Positions 6,208 through 7,522 of a DNA stretch of 7,522 nt are shown one piece after another. The DNA comes from Flavobacteriia bacterium (GTDB lineage Bacteria > Bacteroidota > Bacteroidia > Flavobacteriales > Flavobacteriaceae). The position numbers and the translations under genes are program-made. The DNA is taken from contig DAOUPQ010000089.1 in assembly GCA_030626085.1 (NCBI GenBank), forward strand, positions 1 to 7,522. Reading direction: 5' to 3'. The notes beneath the pieces were generated by a model that searched no databases, was not told where the DNA came from, and saw only the letters and a program-made list of their open reading frames with translations. How positions within the stretch are numbered: the first letter of the stretch is position 1; every line of letters starts with the position of its first letter.

Positions 6208-6777
6208 ATGAAGATTGTATTTGCAACAAATAACAAAAATAAAGTAAAAGAGATCAAAGCTTTATTACCTAAAGATATTGAGATATTAAGTTTAAAAGAT
6301 ATCGGTTGTACCGAAGAGATAGAAGAAACAGAAGACACAATAGAAGGAAACGCTAAATTAAAAGCAGATTATATTACCAAAAATTATGGTTATGATTGTT
6401 TTGCTGATGATACAGGATTAGAAGTAGATGCATTAAATGGAGCTCCAGGAGTTATGTCTGCCAGATATGCGGGAGAAGATGTTACCTATGAAGATAATGT
6501 GCAAAAAATGTTGAAAGAAATGAAAGGGATAACAAATAGGGCATCTCAGTTCAGAACAGCAATAGCTTTGAATTTAAAAGGAAAACAATACTTATTTGAA
6601 GGTATTTGTAAAGGAGAAATTCTAGAATATAAAAAGGGTGAAAAAGGATTTGGTTATGACCCTATCTTTCAACCCGTTGGTTTTGATCGGTCTTTTGCCG
6701 AAATGAGTTTAGAAGAAAAAGGAAAAATTTCTCATAGAGGATTAGCTATAAAGAAGTTGATAGATTTTTTAAATTGA
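6208..6777 (+). CDS. rdgB: XTP/dITP pyrophosphatase (RdgB/HAM1 family)
   Basis: A 189-residue cytoplasmic house-cleaning enzyme that hydrolyses non-canonical purine triphosphates (XTP, dITP, ITP) to the monophosphate and pyrophosphate, keeping deaminated bases out of nucleic acids. Motifs in order: A-T-N-N-K-N-K (6-12, triphosphate binding), F-A-D-D-T-G-L-E (65-72, with Asp67/Asp68 at the metal and catalytic site), G-A-P-G-V-x-S-A-R-Y-A-G (79-90), G-F-G-Y-D-P-I-F (147-154, base recognition) and S-H-R-G (175-178). Length is typical. The frame is open from an ATG at 6151, but those 19 extra residues are hydrophobic, are not part of the family, and would require translation across the -7 element, so the start is placed at the MKIVFATNN methionine (6208). 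It is divergent from cysH and apparently monocistronic; a weak hairpin with a T-run follows at 6846-6870. Confidence 0.96.
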   Translation: MKIVFATNNKNKVKEIKALLPKDIEILSLKDIGCTEEIEETEDTIEGNAKLKADYITKNYGYDCFADDTGLEVDALNGAPGVMSARYAGEDVTYEDNVQKMLKEMKGITNRASQFRTAIALNLKGKQYLFEGICKGEILEYKKGEKGFGYDPIFQPVGFDRSFAEMSLEEKGKISHRGLAIKKLIDFLN

Positions 6778-6813
6778 AAGGTAGTGAATGAGAGATATAG
6801 TGAAATATTGATT

Positions 6814-6833
6814 TCTTTATAGACTTAGCGAGA
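6814..6833. repeat. Solo partial copy of the GxxExxY-flanking repeat
   Basis: TCTTT, three bases, then GACTTAGCGAGA. The last 12 bases are identical to 5407-5418 at the outer end of the right-hand repeat and in the same orientation, and the leading TCTTT also corresponds, with one base inserted between. It is in the spacer after rdgB with no GxxExxY gene beside it. The CGCAAAG tandem portion is missing, so this is a decayed or partial copy. Confidence 0.6.
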
Positions 6834-6845
6834 AAAAGAATTAAA

Positions 6846-6870
6846 AGTTAATATCATTTTAACTGTTTTT
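6846..6870 (+). terminator. Weak candidate terminator after rdgB
   Basis: AGTTAA (6846-6851) pairs with TTAACT (6859-6864) across a 7-nt loop, followed by G and five Ts. The stem is only six base pairs and A+T-rich, so it would be unstable alone. Its place, about 70 bp after the rdgB stop in a convergent spacer, is suitable, but chance formation in this composition is quite possible. Confidence 0.25.
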
Positions 6871-6954
6871 GATAATGAAAAACTAATTAAAACCGGTCAA
6901 TCAGGAATATTCATTTCCTAAAAAAATCTTATCACTCAAAAATAACAAATTAAC

Positions 6955-7512
6955 TTAACCTTTCGATTCTCCTCCAATCATTTTAGAAACAATTCCTTTT
7001 TTTGAGCCAAATTCAGCCAGGGTAATACCAGTAAAATGGATGATCAAGAATGGAATCATATAGAACAAAGTCAGTTTGTGAATTTCTTCCGCAATACCAT
7101 GTATAAAATCCGGACCAAATTTGATCAATAATCCTGTTATTAAAGTAAAACCCAGTAAAATATAAAACCCTCTATATATCCATAATTGAAATTTTTCGGT
7201 TGTGGTTTTGGGATCATATAAGCTCTTTTTGGTGGCATTATAGATAATTCTGAATACAAAAATACCAGCAGCAATATATCCTATAATTAGGTGCCAGTCA
7301 AACATAGGTTTACGAATTTGTTTGGCAATTTTTATAGCTTGTTCTTTGGTGATGTCAATATCAATATTTGATAAGCCATCAGTTAAAATAGCTGCCACAT
7401 GATTCTTTTCCATCCAGTTTAATCTTAAAAATACCGTAAGTAGTATAAATAAAATTGAAAATGCCAGAGACCAATGCAGGATTCTATCGAATAGAGTATA
7501 TGAAGTTCTCAT
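6955..7512 (-). CDS. Cytochrome b561-type membrane haem protein (cytochrome b/b6 domain)
   Basis: A complete 185-residue four-helix membrane cytochrome of the bacterial b561 / Ni-hydrogenase b-subunit family, which passes electrons between quinones and a partner protein. Hydrophobic helices lie at about 12-30, 72-91, 113-132 and 147-166. Likely haem ligands are His13 (R-I-L-H-W, helix 1), His74 (D-W-H-L-I-I-G-Y, helix 2), and His145 with His159 around helix 4 (E-I-H-K and I-I-H-F-T-G). The 14-residue spacing of the last two is what I recall for E. coli CybB, so two b-type haems are expected. A polar loop of about 40 residues (31-71) joins helices 1 and 2, longer than a simple turn. The C-terminus is polar and basic (G-S-K-K-G... 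G-E-S-K-G). The start codon lies 10 bp from the window edge, so its promoter and any upstream partner are not visible. Family assignment good, redox partner unknown. Confidence 0.9.
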   Translation of the reverse strand: MRTSYTLFDRILHWSLAFSILFILLTVFLRLNWMEKNHVAAILTDGLSNIDIDITKEQAIKIAKQIRKPMFDWHLIIGYIAAGIFVFRIIYNATKKSLYDPKTTTEKFQLWIYRGFYILLGFTLITGLLIKFGPDFIHGIAEEIHKLTLFYMIPFLIIHFTGITLAEFGSKKGIVSKMIGGESKG

Positions 7513-7522
7513 TAATGGATAT

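Noticed and set aside
6144..6338. Minus-strand open frame of 64 codons rich in Ser and Ile
   Set aside because: It overlaps the 5' end of rdgB in antisense and spans the divergent promoter region; composition is that of a shadow frame.

Overview
The window is AT-rich DNA from a member of the Bacteroidota, most likely a flavobacterium. Three things point there: a tandem pair of S46 dipeptidyl-peptidases (H-H-C-G-Y and G-G-N-S-G-S-P motifs), A-rich leaders without Shine-Dalgarno sequences, and several exact matches to the Bacteroidota -7 promoter element TAnnTTTG. A GxxExxY gene with G+C-rich repeats of the CGCAAAG type also fits. No rRNA, tRNA, CRISPR array, transposase or phage gene is visible.

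Layout. Positions 1-2808 (minus strand) hold two adjacent S46 exopeptidase genes. The first-transcribed copy (682-2808) is complete, with an ordinary signal peptide and the arginine that marks Asp/Glu-specific DPP11. The second copy (start at 633) runs off the left edge and has a lipoprotein signal. A 326-bp divergent intergenic region follows, then a DUF808/YedI-type membrane protein (3135-4010, plus). Converging on it is a minus-strand group, in transcription order: cysH-type APS reductase (5455-6108), a small GxxExxY PD-(D/E)XK nuclease-fold gene (5006-5383), and an NAD-dependent sugar epimerase/dehydratase (4047-4964). Divergent from cysH is rdgB, the XTP/dITP pyrophosphatase (6208-6777, plus). 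The right end carries a four-helix b561-type cytochrome (6955-7512, minus), complete just inside the window.

How the genes relate. The S46 pair belongs to peptide and amino-acid scavenging: such enzymes remove dipeptides from the N-termini of extracytoplasmic oligopeptides. cysH works in sulfate assimilation, but no other gene of that pathway is in the window. rdgB is nucleotide-pool housekeeping. The cytochrome is a membrane electron carrier whose partner is not visible.

The most notable structure is at 4977-5417. The GxxExxY gene is bracketed by two 26-bp imperfect inverted repeats (21 of 26 positions match), each built of a tandem CGCAAAG-like octamer. A partial third copy lies alone at 6814-6833. 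The GxxExxY protein keeps the residues expected of a PD-(D/E)XK nuclease, including a Cas4/RecB-like QxxxY. This looks like a small nuclease-plus-repeat cassette lying between cysH and the epimerase gene. Mobility is inference; the repeats and motifs are directly visible.
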